A DNA stretch of 64,000 nt from Kosakonia oryzendophytica (GCF_900094925.1 NZ_FMAY01000007.1:186001-250000), one strand, 5' to 3'. Shown: positions 27,598 to 36,964, numbered from the stretch's first letter. Program-made: numbers and translations. The notes: generated by a model from the sequence alone, not told the origin.

Positions 27598-28608
27598 TCA
27601 CAAACCACGTTTTGCCATTACCTGCGCCAGTTCAACCAGGCGGTTGGAGAAGCCCCACTCGTTATCGTACCAGGCAAGGATTTTCACCAGATTGCCGCCG
27701 ATCACCAGTGTCGATAAGCCATCAATGATGGAGGAGCGCGGGTCGCCCTGGTAATCGCTGGAGACCAGCGGCTCGTCGCTGTAACCCAGAATGCCTTTCA
27801 GTGGCCCGGATTCTGCCGCGTTGCGGAACGCGGCATTCACCTCATCGACGGTCACGTCGCGTTTGAGGGTCACGGTCAGGTCAACAATGGAGACCACGGG
27901 TACCGGAACACGCAATGAATAACCGGTCAGACGCCCCTCCAGTGCCGGGATCACTTTACCCAGCGCCTTCGCCGCGCCGCTGGAGTACGGCACGATAGAC
28001 AACGCGGCCGCCCGCGCGCCACGCAGATCTTTTTCCGGCTGGTCGTGCAGCGCCTGGCTGTTGGTATAGGCATGGGTGGTATTCATTAACCCGTGCTCAA
28101 TACCGAAGGTCTGGTGCAGCACCTGCGCCGCCGGAGCAAGGCCGTTAGTGGTGCAGCTGCCATTGCTGACCACAAAATGGCGCTGCGGATCATACTGCTC
28201 ATCGTTGACACCTAACACGATGGTCAAATCATCGTTTTTACCCGGCGCGGAGATAATGACGCGTTTCGCGCCGCCGTGCGTGATGTGGACGGCCGCTTTT
28301 TCACGGTCGGTAAAGAAGCCGGTTGCTTCAATCACAATATCCACGCCTGCGTCGCGCCACGGAATATTTGCCGGATCGCGCTCGCTGAAGACGCGTACTG
28401 CTTTTCCGTCGACCCATAATTGCCCCTCGCCAGCGTCCACCGGCACGGGCAGAGTACCCAGCAGCGAATCGTGTTTCAGTAAATGCGCCAGGGTTTTACT
28501 GTCGGTCAGATCGTTGATGGCCACAATATCCACCTCTGCGTTGCCCAGCGCTGCGCGCAACACGTTACGCCCGATCCTGCCAAAACCATTAATGCCGACC
28601 TTTACCAT
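27598..28608 (-). CDS. type I glyceraldehyde-3-phosphate dehydrogenase (accessory copy)
   Basis: This 336-residue GAPDH has NAD-binding KVGINGFGRIGRN, the catalytic Cys in SNGSCTTN, and WYDNEWGFSNR. Asp in AINDLTD fits NAD preference. It differs from the housekeeping GapA (SCTTNGLAP instead of SCTTNCLAP). A core genome would carry gapA elsewhere, so this is probably a second copy such as the gapC/gapB type. AGGAG precedes the ATG. It shares strand with the GlxA-type regulator upstream (79-base gap), which may control it. Confidence 0.88.
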   Translation of the reverse strand: MVKVGINGFGRIGRNVLRAALGNAEVDIVAINDLTDSKTLAHLLKHDSLLGTLPVPVDAGEGQLWVDGKAVRVFSERDPANIPWRDAGVDIVIEATGFFTDREKAAVHITHGGAKRVIISAPGKNDDLTIVLGVNDEQYDPQRHFVVSNGSCTTNGLAPAAQVLHQTFGIEHGLMNTTHAYTNSQALHDQPEKDLRGARAAALSIVPYSSGAAKALGKVIPALEGRLTGYSLRVPVPVVSIVDLTVTLKRDVTVDEVNAAFRNAAESGPLKGILGYSDEPLVSSDYQGDPRSSIIDGLSTLVIGGNLVKILAWYDNEWGFSNRLVELAQVMAKRGL

Positions 28609-28687
28609 GATTGACTCCTTCTTATGCGGTATCTGCGTTTACTGTAGGTCGGCGCTGATTTGGCGTAAACGACAAAAAAGGATCACT

Positions 28688-29668
28688 TTACGCCAGATTG
28701 CGGCTGTGGAAGCGTTGGCGATATTCGCCGGGCGTCAGGTGAAGTTGGCGCTCAAAAATACGCCGCAGATTAATACTGTTGCCAAAACCGCTGGCTTCGG
28801 CCACGCGCTCCAGCGTATCGCGGGTCTGCTCCAGGCGGTTGCGTGCCTCGGCCAGGCGCGCTTCGGCAACATAGCGCGCAGGCGGCGCGCCGGTTTCACG
28901 GGTGAAAACGCGGGTGAAATTGCGCGGGCTCATTGCCACGCGTGCAGCCAGTTTCTCCACGGATAAATCCCCGGCCAGATTGGCGAGGATCCAGGTTTGC
29001 AGCTCACTGATAGGCCCGCTGCTGTTGGCAGGTTGCAGATGAAAACGGCTGAACTGCAACTGCCCTCCGGGGCGATGCAGGTACATCACCAGATCCTGTG
29101 CCACATCACGGGCGAGCGTAAAACCATAGTCGTCCTCCACCAGCGCCAGCGTCAGATCAAAACCGGAACTGACACCGCCGGACGTCCATACCGGGCCGTC
29201 CTGAATATAGAGCGGGCCGTGTTCTACCTGGACGTGGGGGAAGCGTGCTTGCAGGGTGTCCAGCAGCCGCCAGTGGCTGGTGGCACGACGCCCGTCGAGC
29301 AACCCTGCTTGCGCCAACAGCATGGCGCCGCCGCAGATGGAAACTACCCGCCGGGCATGAGGGGCGGCAAGCCGCAACCAGTCTACTACCGCAGTGCCTT
29401 CTTCTTCATCCACACCGCGGCCGGTGATCATGATGGTATCCCGGGGTTCGCGGGGATCAAGTTGCGGAAGTCGGTAGTCGGCCAGCAGATTTAACCCGGA
29501 CTGACCATGAATAACCTGGTGGGGTTGTGTGGTGGCGAGAGTGATTTGATAGCGTGGCTGAGACGTGCCGTCCGTATGCAGTCGGTTGGCTTGCATCAGA
29601 ATATCGGCAACACCTGCGGCTTCGAATAGCATGCCGCCATCAGGGACAATAATCAGGAATGTTTTCAT
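28688..29668 (-). CDS. GlxA-type regulator (DJ-1/PfpI domain plus AraC HTH)
   Basis: This 326-residue protein has an N-terminal DJ-1/PfpI-like amidotransferase fold (about 1-190, VVSICGGAMLLAQAG with the elbow Cys) and a C-terminal AraC/XylS double HTH (about 220-320, LAARVAMSPRNFTRVFTRETG and VAEASGFGNSINLRRIF). The N-terminal domain is thought to sense a small metabolite. A CAGGA site precedes the start. It is upstream of and codirectional with the GAPDH gene. Confidence 0.87.
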   Translation of the reverse strand: MKTFLIIVPDGGMLFEAAGVADILMQANRLHTDGTSQPRYQITLATTQPHQVIHGQSGLNLLADYRLPQLDPREPRDTIMITGRGVDEEEGTAVVDWLRLAAPHARRVVSICGGAMLLAQAGLLDGRRATSHWRLLDTLQARFPHVQVEHGPLYIQDGPVWTSGGVSSGFDLTLALVEDDYGFTLARDVAQDLVMYLHRPGGQLQFSRFHLQPANSSGPISELQTWILANLAGDLSVEKLAARVAMSPRNFTRVFTRETGAPPARYVAEARLAEARNRLEQTRDTLERVAEASGFGNSINLRRIFERQLHLTPGEYRQRFHSRNLA

Positions 29669-29805
29669 GTCCTGAAAAGTACGCCAATAACATTATAAGT
29701 CAACAGGCGTGACGTCGACATTGTGATGGGCCAGGGCCGTGTGCGAAAAAAACACCCAGAATGGGCATTCCGGGTAAGGACAACAAGGCACGACACATCC
29801 GTTAA

Positions 29806-30051
29806 TTATTCGTTGCCATCGCCGGGTTGTTTGCGATTCGCCATGGTGGTAACCAAATACTGCTGAACGGGATCAAGGCGTAAGTCCACATGCTCCTCAT
29901 CAAGCTGTGGGCTATTGCTTGCTTCACCGCTGGTGACAAAGGGTTTATAAAGGCGGTCATGTGCGAATTCGTCCTGGATCAACCAACCGACTTCCGCACT
30001 GGCACGTTGGTTAACGAGGACGTTTCTGACGCGTTTAAGTTTGTTCTGCAT
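29806..30051 (-). CDS. small hypothetical stress-linked protein (81 aa)
   Basis: ATG 30051 has GGAGGAA at an ideal distance, so I prefer it over longer frames. The 81-residue protein is soluble and charged (MQNKLKRVRNVLVNQRASAE, then DEEHVDLRLDPVQQYLVTTM). I recognise no family. It lies on the same strand as the KGG-motif YciG-like gene, about 380 bases downstream of it, and may be part of a general-stress set. Confidence 0.55.
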   Translation of the reverse strand: MQNKLKRVRNVLVNQRASAEVGWLIQDEFAHDRLYKPFVTSGEASNSPQLDEEHVDLRLDPVQQYLVTTMANRKQPGDGNE

Positions 30052-30363
30052 GCGATTTCCTCCACCGGCGCAGGCATCTTCGTCTGTTTCCCCGGGTTGT
30101 TTCTGAGACAGCGTGCTGCCGGCAATGGCCCACAATACGTATAGACAACTGTTCAGTGTTACTAATCATTTTGCGCCGGATAATTTTGCCGGATGGATAT
30201 AAAAACGCCATGTCGGAAACAGGGTTATCAGCTTAATAATGAATGGCCGGTAAGTGTCTATTTCAGTGCGGGTTAATTATTGATGAGTTCATTCTTAAAC
30301 GGATGACAAAATTGTCCGTACGTTTAATGACCTTCTCAATAATCCCCTGCTCGTGTCACAATT

Positions 30364-30385
30364 AGCGAGCCAGAACTGGCTCGCT
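30364..30385 (-). terminator. hairpin downstream of the YciG-like gene
   Basis: AGCGAGCCAG and CTGGCTCGCT pair perfectly around AA, 44 bases past the YciG-like stop. The T-tract is poor on both strands, so termination is not certain. Confidence 0.6.
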
Positions 30386-30428
30386 GGTGACTTATTAATA
30401 CCTGTGCAAAAATAACAACAAGCGAAAA

Positions 30429-30611
30429 CTACTCGCCTGCTTTACGACCACCGCCATGGCTATTCTGACCGCCTTTTTTACCTGCTTCCGAAGCACGCTG
30501 CGGGTCATGTTTAAAATTCCCGCCACTGTTTTGGCCGCCTTTTCGGCCCGCTTCTGCTGCTCTTTTACGATCTACAGCGAAATTACCTGACCCGCCACGA
30601 TGTTCAGCCAT
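30429..30611 (-). CDS. YciG-like KGG-repeat stress protein (first copy)
   Basis: This 60-residue protein contains two KGG motifs (AAEAGRKGGQNSGGNF and ASEAGKKGGQNSHGG) and the N-terminus MAEHRGGSGNF, matching E. coli YciG. Such small Gly-rich proteins are induced by the general stress sigma factor RpoS; YciG affects motility in E. coli. AGGAG precedes the ATG. A near-identical paralogue lies at 62033-62215 within the yciGFE-katN cluster, so this is a duplicated solo copy. Confidence 0.85.
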   Translation of the reverse strand: MAEHRGGSGNFAVDRKRAAEAGRKGGQNSGGNFKHDPQRASEAGKKGGQNSHGGGRKAGE

Positions 30612-31144
30612 AATATTTCTCCTGCATTGTTGATGAAATAAACAGCATGGTGTTTTGAGGTATGCCGTTGTGGTTCGGAAATAAATTTAGTCACACTTCC
30701 TGAATAGTCAAACGAGGCATTCTGGAAAGATTTTTCTAATACTTACTGAGTACCTGAATGTTAATTGAACAAAGCTGTATTTAATCTGTACCTTTAAAAT
30801 AAAGCACTTAGCGAAAATTCCATCGAAACGCAGTAATCAAGAGCGTGATTGTTTCGTTTTTTTTGTATGCCGGGATGGATTATTGCGCTTTTTTATTGAC
30901 ATAAATTTACATTTGGTGCGATGAAGTATCACTTTTTCTAATGTTTTTAGGACAACTCTTAAAGAGCCTGCCGCGCCGTGGCATGCCGTTTGGCTCGAAA
31001 AGCGCAGGGCGACTACTGTTAGATCTCATAACGGATACGTCACCCACATAATGGCCGACGCAGCGCCGTCGGCAGGCATACTGCAGACGGATGACCTCAT
31101 CGGAGCGGGAGTGTACGTACATGACTGTTTGGTGAGGAAGCAAA
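30612..31144 (+). promoter_or_regulatory. long leader region of the formate dehydrogenase operon
   Basis: These 533 bases contain a TTGACA -35-like box at 30896-30901 without a convincing -10, and several hairpins closer to the start codon: GAGCC/GGCTC (30964-30996) enclosing TGCC/GGCA, and GCCGACG/CGTCGGC (31054-31073). A structured 5' leader is possible. I could not match it to a known riboswitch. No coding gene is evident here. Confidence 0.45.
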
Positions 31145-34117
31145 ATGAGCCTGCAAAAATGTACTGTCATCTATGACGGTAAGGCGTTGGTTGGCCTGGC
31201 GGATATCCCGCTGATCGACTTTCTGGAGAGCTGCAATATTACATTGCCGCATGTCTGTTACCACCCGGCGCTGGCGCCGCTCCAGACCTGTGATGTCTGT
31301 TGGGTGGAGCAGCAGGGGAAACGGGTGCGTGGGTGTACGCTGCGTAGCCAGGAAGGGATGGTCCTCAACTCGGTTGATGAACAGGCCCGCGCGGCACGCG
31401 AAGAGGGGATGGATCGCCTGCTGGCAAAGCACGAACTGTACTGCACTGTCTGCGAACACAACACCGGCGATTGTACGTTGCATAACACCATGGTGGATAT
31501 GCATATTCCCATTCAACGCTATGCATATCAGCGTAAGCCCTATGTTAAAGACGACTCCAACCCGTTTTATACCTACGATCCCGATCAGTGCATCCTCTGC
31601 GGTCGCTGCGTAGATGCCTGCCAAAACGTCGAAGTTAACGAAACGCTGAGTATCGACTTCACCATGGATCATCCACGGGTACTCTGGGATGGCGGCGATC
31701 GCATTGCGGGTTCAAGTTGCGTGAGTTGCGGTCATTGCGTCACGGTATGCCCCTGTAACGCGTTACTGGAGAAAAGCATGCAGCCGGATGCGGGTCCCTT
31801 CACCTCCATGCCTGCTTCGCTAAAGCGTCCGTTAATCGATATTGTCAAAACGCTGGAAAATGCTACCGGTGCGGAGATCATTTCCGGGATTTCCGTCATC
31901 GATACAACGTTACGGCAGCAGGAGATCAAACGGACAAAAACGGTTTGCACCTATTGTGGCGTGGGGTGCAGTTTTGAAATGTGGACACGTGATCGGCATT
32001 TACTGAAGGTGCAACCCGTGATGGATGCCCCGGTCAATGGCATCTCAACCTGTGTAAAAGGGAAGTTCGCCTGGGATTTTATTAACAGCCCTCAACGTTT
32101 GACCACGCCGCTGATCCGCGAAAACGATCATTTTCGCCCGGCAAGCTGGGATGAAGCGCTGGCGCTTGTCGCCCGCAAATTACTGGAGACCCGCGACCAG
32201 TACGGCCCGGACAGTATTGGTTTTATCGGTTCAAGCAAGGGCAGCAATGAAGAAGCCTACCTGACGCAGAAAATCGCCCGCGCGATTATTGGTACCAACA
32301 GCGTCGATAACTCCTCTCGCTATTGTCAGAACCCGGCCACAGAAGGGCTGTTCCGTACCGTGGGCTATGGCGGCGATGCGGGCACGCTTGCCGATCTGGT
32401 CCAGGCGGATCTGGTGATAATCGTCGGCAGCAATATGGCGGAAAATCACCCGGTGATCGCCGCCAGACTCAAAGCCGCCAAAAAACATCACGGTCAGAAA
32501 TGGCTGGTGGTGGATCCGCGTCGTCATGAAATGGCGGAACGCGCTGATGCGTATCTGCGCATTCGGCCGGGTACGGATCTGGTCTGGGCCTCCGCGATGG
32601 CGCGCTACATGTTTGACCATGGTTATGCGGATGACGCCTTTCTTGCGGCACGGGTGAATCACGTGGAAGAGTACCGTCAGTCACTGGCACCCTTCACACT
32701 TGACTACGCCGCGCAAGTGACGGGTTTACAGGAAGATGCCCTGTGCGAGTCGGCCGAAATGATCGGTCACGCTGAGCGGGTATGCATCATATGGGCGATG
32801 GGCATCACCCAGCATAGTCATGGCGCAGATGCCAGCACCGCCTTGTCTAATTTGCTGCTGGTGACAGGCAATTACGGGCGTCCAGGTACCGGAGGGTATC
32901 CGATGCGCGGACATAATAATGTGCAAGGGGCCAGCGACTTTGGTTGCCTGAAAAATTTCTACCCTGGCTATGAACCCGTTAGCGACCCGCAGGTACGAAA
33001 CAAATGGGCAAATGCCTGGGGCGTCCCCGCTGAGCACCTGTCGCTAAAAGTGGGGCAGGATAATTTTATGATGGTGGAGATGGCGCGCAGCGACACGATC
33101 CGCGCCATGTATGTGATTGGTGAAGAGACGGCGTTTTCAGATGCGGACGCAGAAAACGTGCATCAGGGGTTTACCAACCTTGATTTTCTGGTGGTTCAGG
33201 ACCTGTTTCTCAGTCGCACCGCGCAATATGCCGACGTAGTGTTACCGGGCTGCCCGAGCGTTGAAAAAGAGGGCACTTTTGTTAATACCGAACGGCGGAT
33301 CCAGCATTTCTCTGCGGTGATGACGCCGTTAGGGGAGAGTCGGCCCGACTGGTTGATTTTAACCCAGCTGGCGGCCTGTATGGGGCATGATTGGGGATAT
33401 CGTCACCCAGGCGAAATCATGGCTGAGGCGGCCGCCATTGCGGAGAGTTTCGCCGGTGTCAGTTACGCGCGGCTGGAGGGATGGAAATCCCAAATCTGGC
33501 CGGTCAGTGCGGATGGCAGCAGTACGCCGCTGCTCTACACTGAACGTTTTAATACGGCAGATGGGCGCGCTACGCTCTTTCCCTTACGCTGGCAGCCGCC
33601 AGCGGAAGAGCCGGATGCGTTGTATGATTTGACGCTCGATAACGGTCGTATGCTGGAGCATTTCCAGTCCACCAACCAGAGCGGGCAGGGAGGGCGTACC
33701 ACCGCGCTTTCACCGCACTGGTATGTGGAAGTCAGCCCGGAACTGGCGGCCGCGCGCAGCCTCAACGAGGGTGACTGGGTGCGGCTGATTTCGCGGCGTG
33801 GCACGCAGGAGCTCCCGGTAGTGGTGACCGATCGCGTGCAAGGCACCGTGCTGTTTATCTCCATTCATCAGGGCAAAGATGGGGTCAATGCACTGACGGG
33901 TGAGCACCATGATCCCGCCGTTAATACACCTGCCTATAAAGAAGTGGCTGTTCGTCTGGAGCCTGTCGACCGCCCACCTTTCCCGGACCCGCTCCCAAAA
34001 CATAATTTTCGCCATGGCAAACGCACGCCCATCGACAAGGTACCCGTGGAGGACAAATGGCGGCGCAGTGATTATGTTGAACCCCCGGCAAAAGCCACTC
34101 ACCCGGAGAAATGTTAA
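31145..34117 (+). CDS. FdhF-like formate dehydrogenase alpha subunit (molybdo-bis-MGD enzyme)
   Basis: This 990-residue soluble protein has, in order, an N-terminal [2Fe-2S] ferredoxin-like domain (CYHPALAPLQTCDVCWVEQ), a His-Cys region (CTVCEHNTGDCTLH), two [4Fe-4S] clusters (CILCGRCVDAC, CVSCGHCVTVC), a molybdopterin oxidoreductase domain beginning with CTYCGVGC, and a C-terminal dinucleotide-binding domain. The likely metal ligand is Cys in SSRYCQNPATEGL, not selenocysteine. Closest in layout are the Bacillus YjgC/YrhE proteins, which also pair with DUF1641. There is no twin-arginine signal, so it acts in the cytoplasm. GAGGAA precedes the ATG. Confidence 0.88.
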   Translation: MSLQKCTVIYDGKALVGLADIPLIDFLESCNITLPHVCYHPALAPLQTCDVCWVEQQGKRVRGCTLRSQEGMVLNSVDEQARAAREEGMDRLLAKHELYCTVCEHNTGDCTLHNTMVDMHIPIQRYAYQRKPYVKDDSNPFYTYDPDQCILCGRCVDACQNVEVNETLSIDFTMDHPRVLWDGGDRIAGSSCVSCGHCVTVCPCNALLEKSMQPDAGPFTSMPASLKRPLIDIVKTLENATGAEIISGISVIDTTLRQQEIKRTKTVCTYCGVGCSFEMWTRDRHLLKVQPVMDAPVNGISTCVKGKFAWDFINSPQRLTTPLIRENDHFRPASWDEALALVARKLLETRDQYGPDSIGFIGSSKGSNEEAYLTQKIARAIIGTNSVDNSSRYCQNPATEGLFRTVGYGGDAGTLADLVQADLVIIVGSNMAENHPVIAARLKAAKKHHGQKWLVVDPRRHEMAERADAYLRIRPGTDLVWASAMARYMFDHGYADDAFLAARVNHVEEYRQSLAPFTLDYAAQVTGLQEDALCESAEMIGHAERVCIIWAMGITQHSHGADASTALSNLLLVTGNYGRPGTGGYPMRGHNNVQGASDFGCLKNFYPGYEPVSDPQVRNKWANAWGVPAEHLSLKVGQDNFMMVEMARSDTIRAMYVIGEETAFSDADAENVHQGFTNLDFLVVQDLFLSRTAQYADVVLPGCPSVEKEGTFVNTERRIQHFSAVMTPLGESRPDWLILTQLAACMGHDWGYRHPGEIMAEAAAIAESFAGVSYARLEGWKSQIWPVSADGSSTPLLYTERFNTADGRATLFPLRWQPPAEEPDALYDLTLDNGRMLEHFQSTNQSGQGGRTTALSPHWYVEVSPELAAARSLNEGDWVRLISRRGTQELPVVVTDRVQGTVLFISIHQGKDGVNALTGEHHDPAVNTPAYKEVAVRLEPVDRPPFPDPLPKHNFRHGKRTPIDKVPVEDKWRRSDYVEPPAKATHPEKC

Positions 34118-34596
34118 TGGCTAAAGCGATTGATTATCAGCCGGAACCGGCAAAAATTGGCCCGGATGCCCATGAGGAGCTGGCGCGATTACTGGAAACG
34201 CTGCATCAGCATGGCGTGCTGCGACTGGCAAACGATTTGGTTGCCGCCAATAATGCCGTGGCAAAGGTACTGGTGCAGGGATTACAGCGAGAAGGCTCGT
34301 TGAATGTCATGCAGAATATCGCCGTGATCTTTCTGGCGCTCTCCAGCCTTCCGCCAGATAAAGTCTACAAACTGGCGTTTGGTTTGCGCGATATGGCGGA
34401 TGCGCTCAGCGAGCAGGATACGGATAGCGAAGAGAAAGCACCAGGTGTGCAGGGGGCGTGGAAGATGTTGCAGGATGATGAGCTCTGGCAAGCGCTAACA
34501 CCGCTGTTCAGGGGGATGCGTGCCTTTTCCCGGCGAATGGCGCAACCGGTGGATAAACCGATTTCGGCCCATACGGGCAAGCCCAGCGACGCGTGA
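34117..34596 (+). CDS. DUF1641 protein, partner of formate dehydrogenase
   Basis: This 159-residue, mostly helical soluble protein matches DUF1641 (LVAANNAVAKVLVQGL, VYKLAFGLRDMADAL). In Bacillus and Staphylococcus DUF1641 genes follow FdhF-like formate dehydrogenases, and the protein is regarded as an accessory or electron-transfer linker. Its ATG overlaps the preceding TAA by one base (TAATG), and its TGA overlaps the cydA-type ATG, so all three are coupled. An ATG 6 bases upstream is too close to GGAG to be used. Confidence 0.82.
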   Translation: MAKAIDYQPEPAKIGPDAHEELARLLETLHQHGVLRLANDLVAANNAVAKVLVQGLQREGSLNVMQNIAVIFLALSSLPPDKVYKLAFGLRDMADALSEQDTDSEEKAPGVQGAWKMLQDDELWQALTPLFRGMRAFSRRMAQPVDKPISAHTGKPSDA

Positions 34597-35975
34597 TGAG
34601 TCCGGAAACTACCCTGCTTCTCGCGCGAAGCCAGTTCGCCTTTACCATCGGTTTTCACATTGTGTTGGCGGCGTTTACCCTTGGCCTTGCCCAGTGGCTG
34701 CTGTTTCTCGAAGCCATGTGGCTCTGGCGCAAACAGCCTGTCTGGCTTGCGTTGTGGCGTTACTGGAGCAAGATTTTCGCGCTCAATGTGGCGATGGGGG
34801 TGGTCACCGGCGTGGTGATGGAGTTTGCGTTTGGCACAAACTGGAGTGGACTTGCCAGCCGTGCGGGAGCCGTGCTGGGGCCAATGATGTATATGGAAGT
34901 GCTGGTGGCCTTTTTCCTCGAAGCCGGGTTTATGGGCGTGCTGTTGTTCGGTATGGAGAAGGTCCGCCCGTGGGTTCATTTTATGGCGACGATCGTTGTC
35001 GCGTTGGGCTCGCTGTTTAGCGCATTTTGGATCCTGGCTGCTAACTCCTGGATGCAAACCCCGGATGGCGTGGTTCAGTCTGCCGATGGGCGCTTTATTC
35101 CGGTTGACTGGCTGGCGGCGATCATTAATCCCTCTTTCCCCTGGCGCATGGCGCATATGGTGGTTGCTGCGATGCTTGGCACGGCCTGCCTGGTCGCTGC
35201 CTGCGGCGCATGGCATCTGCTGCGTGATGAGCGGCATCCGGCGGCACGTCATATGTTCTCGTTGTCCCTCTGGTTGCTGCTTGTGATGACGCCGGTACAA
35301 ATTGTATTGGGGGATCTGCATGGCGAAAATACTCGCGATCATCAACCGATTAAACTGGCGGCGATGGAGGGGGCCTGGGATCCGCCGCCGCCAGGCGCAG
35401 GCGAGCCGATGCGACTGTTTGCTGCACCGGATATGGCGCAGCGCCGTAATCACTGGGAAGTGGCCATTCCGGATATTGGCTCGCTCTATTTACGCCACAA
35501 TCTAACCGGACGGATCCACAGCCTTAATCACTATCCGCCAGAGGATCTCCCCTGGGTTCCGGGGGTGTTCTGGTCATTTCGCATCATGGTCGCTCTGGGT
35601 TTGCTGATGCTGGTGGCGGGCATTGCCGGACTGGTGATACGGCTGCGTGGTCGATTGTGGCGGACGAGGTGGTTTCAGTGGTCGATGGTGTTAATGGCAC
35701 CCGCTGGTTTTACCGCCATGCTGGCGGGCTGGGGGGTAACGGAAACCGGTCGCCAACCGTGGGTTGTTTACGGTTTGCTTCGTACGGCGGATAGCGTTTC
35801 GCCTGTTTCGCCTGCACTGGTTCTCGGCTCTCTGGTGGTGATCGTTGTGGTCTATCTGACGCTGTTTGCGCTGGGTCTGTGGTTTTTATTGCGTCTGATG
35901 TCGCAACCGCCACATCCGGATGAAGAGGGCGTGATGCCGGATGTTGCCCTTCGCAGCGGGACGGGGAGGACTTAA
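34596..35975 (+). CDS. cytochrome bd (CIO-type) quinol oxidase subunit I
   Basis: This 459-residue membrane protein has nine or so helices and the CydA/CioA landmarks: the high-spin heme region FTIGFHIVLAAF, AMGVVTGVVMEFAFGTNWS, EAGFMGVLLFG, NPSFPWRMAHM and GRQPWVVYGLLRTADSVSP. The Q-loop is short, as in cyanide-insensitive CioA. It reduces oxygen with quinol. Translational coupling to the formate dehydrogenase genes suggests a dedicated formate-to-oxygen chain. Confidence 0.88.
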   Translation: MSPETTLLLARSQFAFTIGFHIVLAAFTLGLAQWLLFLEAMWLWRKQPVWLALWRYWSKIFALNVAMGVVTGVVMEFAFGTNWSGLASRAGAVLGPMMYMEVLVAFFLEAGFMGVLLFGMEKVRPWVHFMATIVVALGSLFSAFWILAANSWMQTPDGVVQSADGRFIPVDWLAAIINPSFPWRMAHMVVAAMLGTACLVAACGAWHLLRDERHPAARHMFSLSLWLLLVMTPVQIVLGDLHGENTRDHQPIKLAAMEGAWDPPPPGAGEPMRLFAAPDMAQRRNHWEVAIPDIGSLYLRHNLTGRIHSLNHYPPEDLPWVPGVFWSFRIMVALGLLMLVAGIAGLVIRLRGRLWRTRWFQWSMVLMAPAGFTAMLAGWGVTETGRQPWVVYGLLRTADSVSPVSPALVLGSLVVIVVVYLTLFALGLWFLLRLMSQPPHPDEEGVMPDVALRSGTGRT

Positions 35976-35977
35976 GC

Positions 35978-36964
35978 ATGCAAGAAATAGGGGGCTTTCC
36001 CTGGCTTGAGACACTTTCCGCCGCGGCGCTGGCGATCAGTTTATGGATCTATATCCTGCTTGATGGCACCGATTTAGGCGTCGGTATGCTTTGCGCCTTT
36101 CAGCGCAGCCCGGAGGCGCGGCATATCATCAATCTTTCGCTGTTGCCGGTGTGGGATGGTAATGAAACCTGGCTGGTGCTGACGGTTGGCGCGTTACTCG
36201 GTTTGTTTCCACTGGCGTATGGCATCGTGCTCAGTGCGCTGTATGTGCCAGTGTTTATGATGCTGTTGGCGCTGGTCGTGCGGGGAATGGCAATCGAGTA
36301 TCGCCATTATGCGCCGCGTCTGTTCGATACGTTGCTTGTCGTCGGTTCACTGCTCGCTGCGCTGACACAGGGGATTATCTTCGGCGCACTGTTTCAGGGT
36401 ATTCCAACCGATGGGCAACACTATACGGGGAACGGTATAGAGTGGTTGCTTCCTTTTCCACTCTATTGTGGTATGACGCTGGCTTCCGGGTATTGTGTGA
36501 TGGGGGCCGGTTGGCTGATTTGGCGCTGCACGAATGAACTGGAAGCGTGGGGACGACACATGATCCCCTGGCTTGCCGGGTTTGCGGGGGGAATGCTCGG
36601 TGGACTGCTGGTATGGTGCTCGCTGTTGCCGATCGGGGGAGGCGAGCATTTGCGACACCCGTGGCTCTGGTTGCCGTTGACGATCGTGGCACTGTTGGCG
36701 GTGGCGATGTTGACATGCAGCCTGCTGCGACGCTGGGTTTTTGTTCCACTGGCGAGTCTATTGGTGATAGCCAGTTGCGCTTTTATCACCCTGATAATCG
36801 CCGTTTTCCCGTGGATCGTTCCGCCGATGCTCACGCTTCACCAGGCTGCTGCACCTGCGTCGACCCAGCGCTTTTTGCTACTGGCTTTTGCCATCCTGAC
36901 GCCGATTACGCTGCTTTACAACACCTGGGCATTTCGCATTTTTAGTGGGAAAATTTCGGGTTAG
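35978..36964 (+). CDS. cytochrome bd (CIO-type) quinol oxidase subunit II
   Basis: This 328-residue membrane protein resembles CydB/CioB (WIYILLDGTDLGVGMLC, VWDGNETWLVLTVGALLG, final LYNTWAFRIFSGKI). GGGAGGA precedes the ATG, and it starts 2 bases after the subunit I stop. No CydX or DUF2474 small subunit is obvious right after it, unlike the second bd operon in this window. Confidence 0.88.
   Translation: MQEIGGFPWLETLSAAALAISLWIYILLDGTDLGVGMLCAFQRSPEARHIINLSLLPVWDGNETWLVLTVGALLGLFPLAYGIVLSALYVPVFMMLLALVVRGMAIEYRHYAPRLFDTLLVVGSLLAALTQGIIFGALFQGIPTDGQHYTGNGIEWLLPFPLYCGMTLASGYCVMGAGWLIWRCTNELEAWGRHMIPWLAGFAGGMLGGLLVWCSLLPIGGGEHLRHPWLWLPLTIVALLAVAMLTCSLLRRWVFVPLASLLVIASCAFITLIIAVFPWIVPPMLTLHQAAAPASTQRFLLLAFAILTPITLLYNTWAFRIFSGKISG

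Noticed and set aside
30900-31144. molybdenum cofactor riboswitch before the formate dehydrogenase gene
   Set aside because: Stems are present, but I could not match the known consensus, so it is only listed as a structured leader.
34365-35453. 362-codon minus-strand frame opposite the bd oxidase subunit I
   Set aside because: Antisense shadow over conserved membrane protein sequence, low-complexity basic composition.
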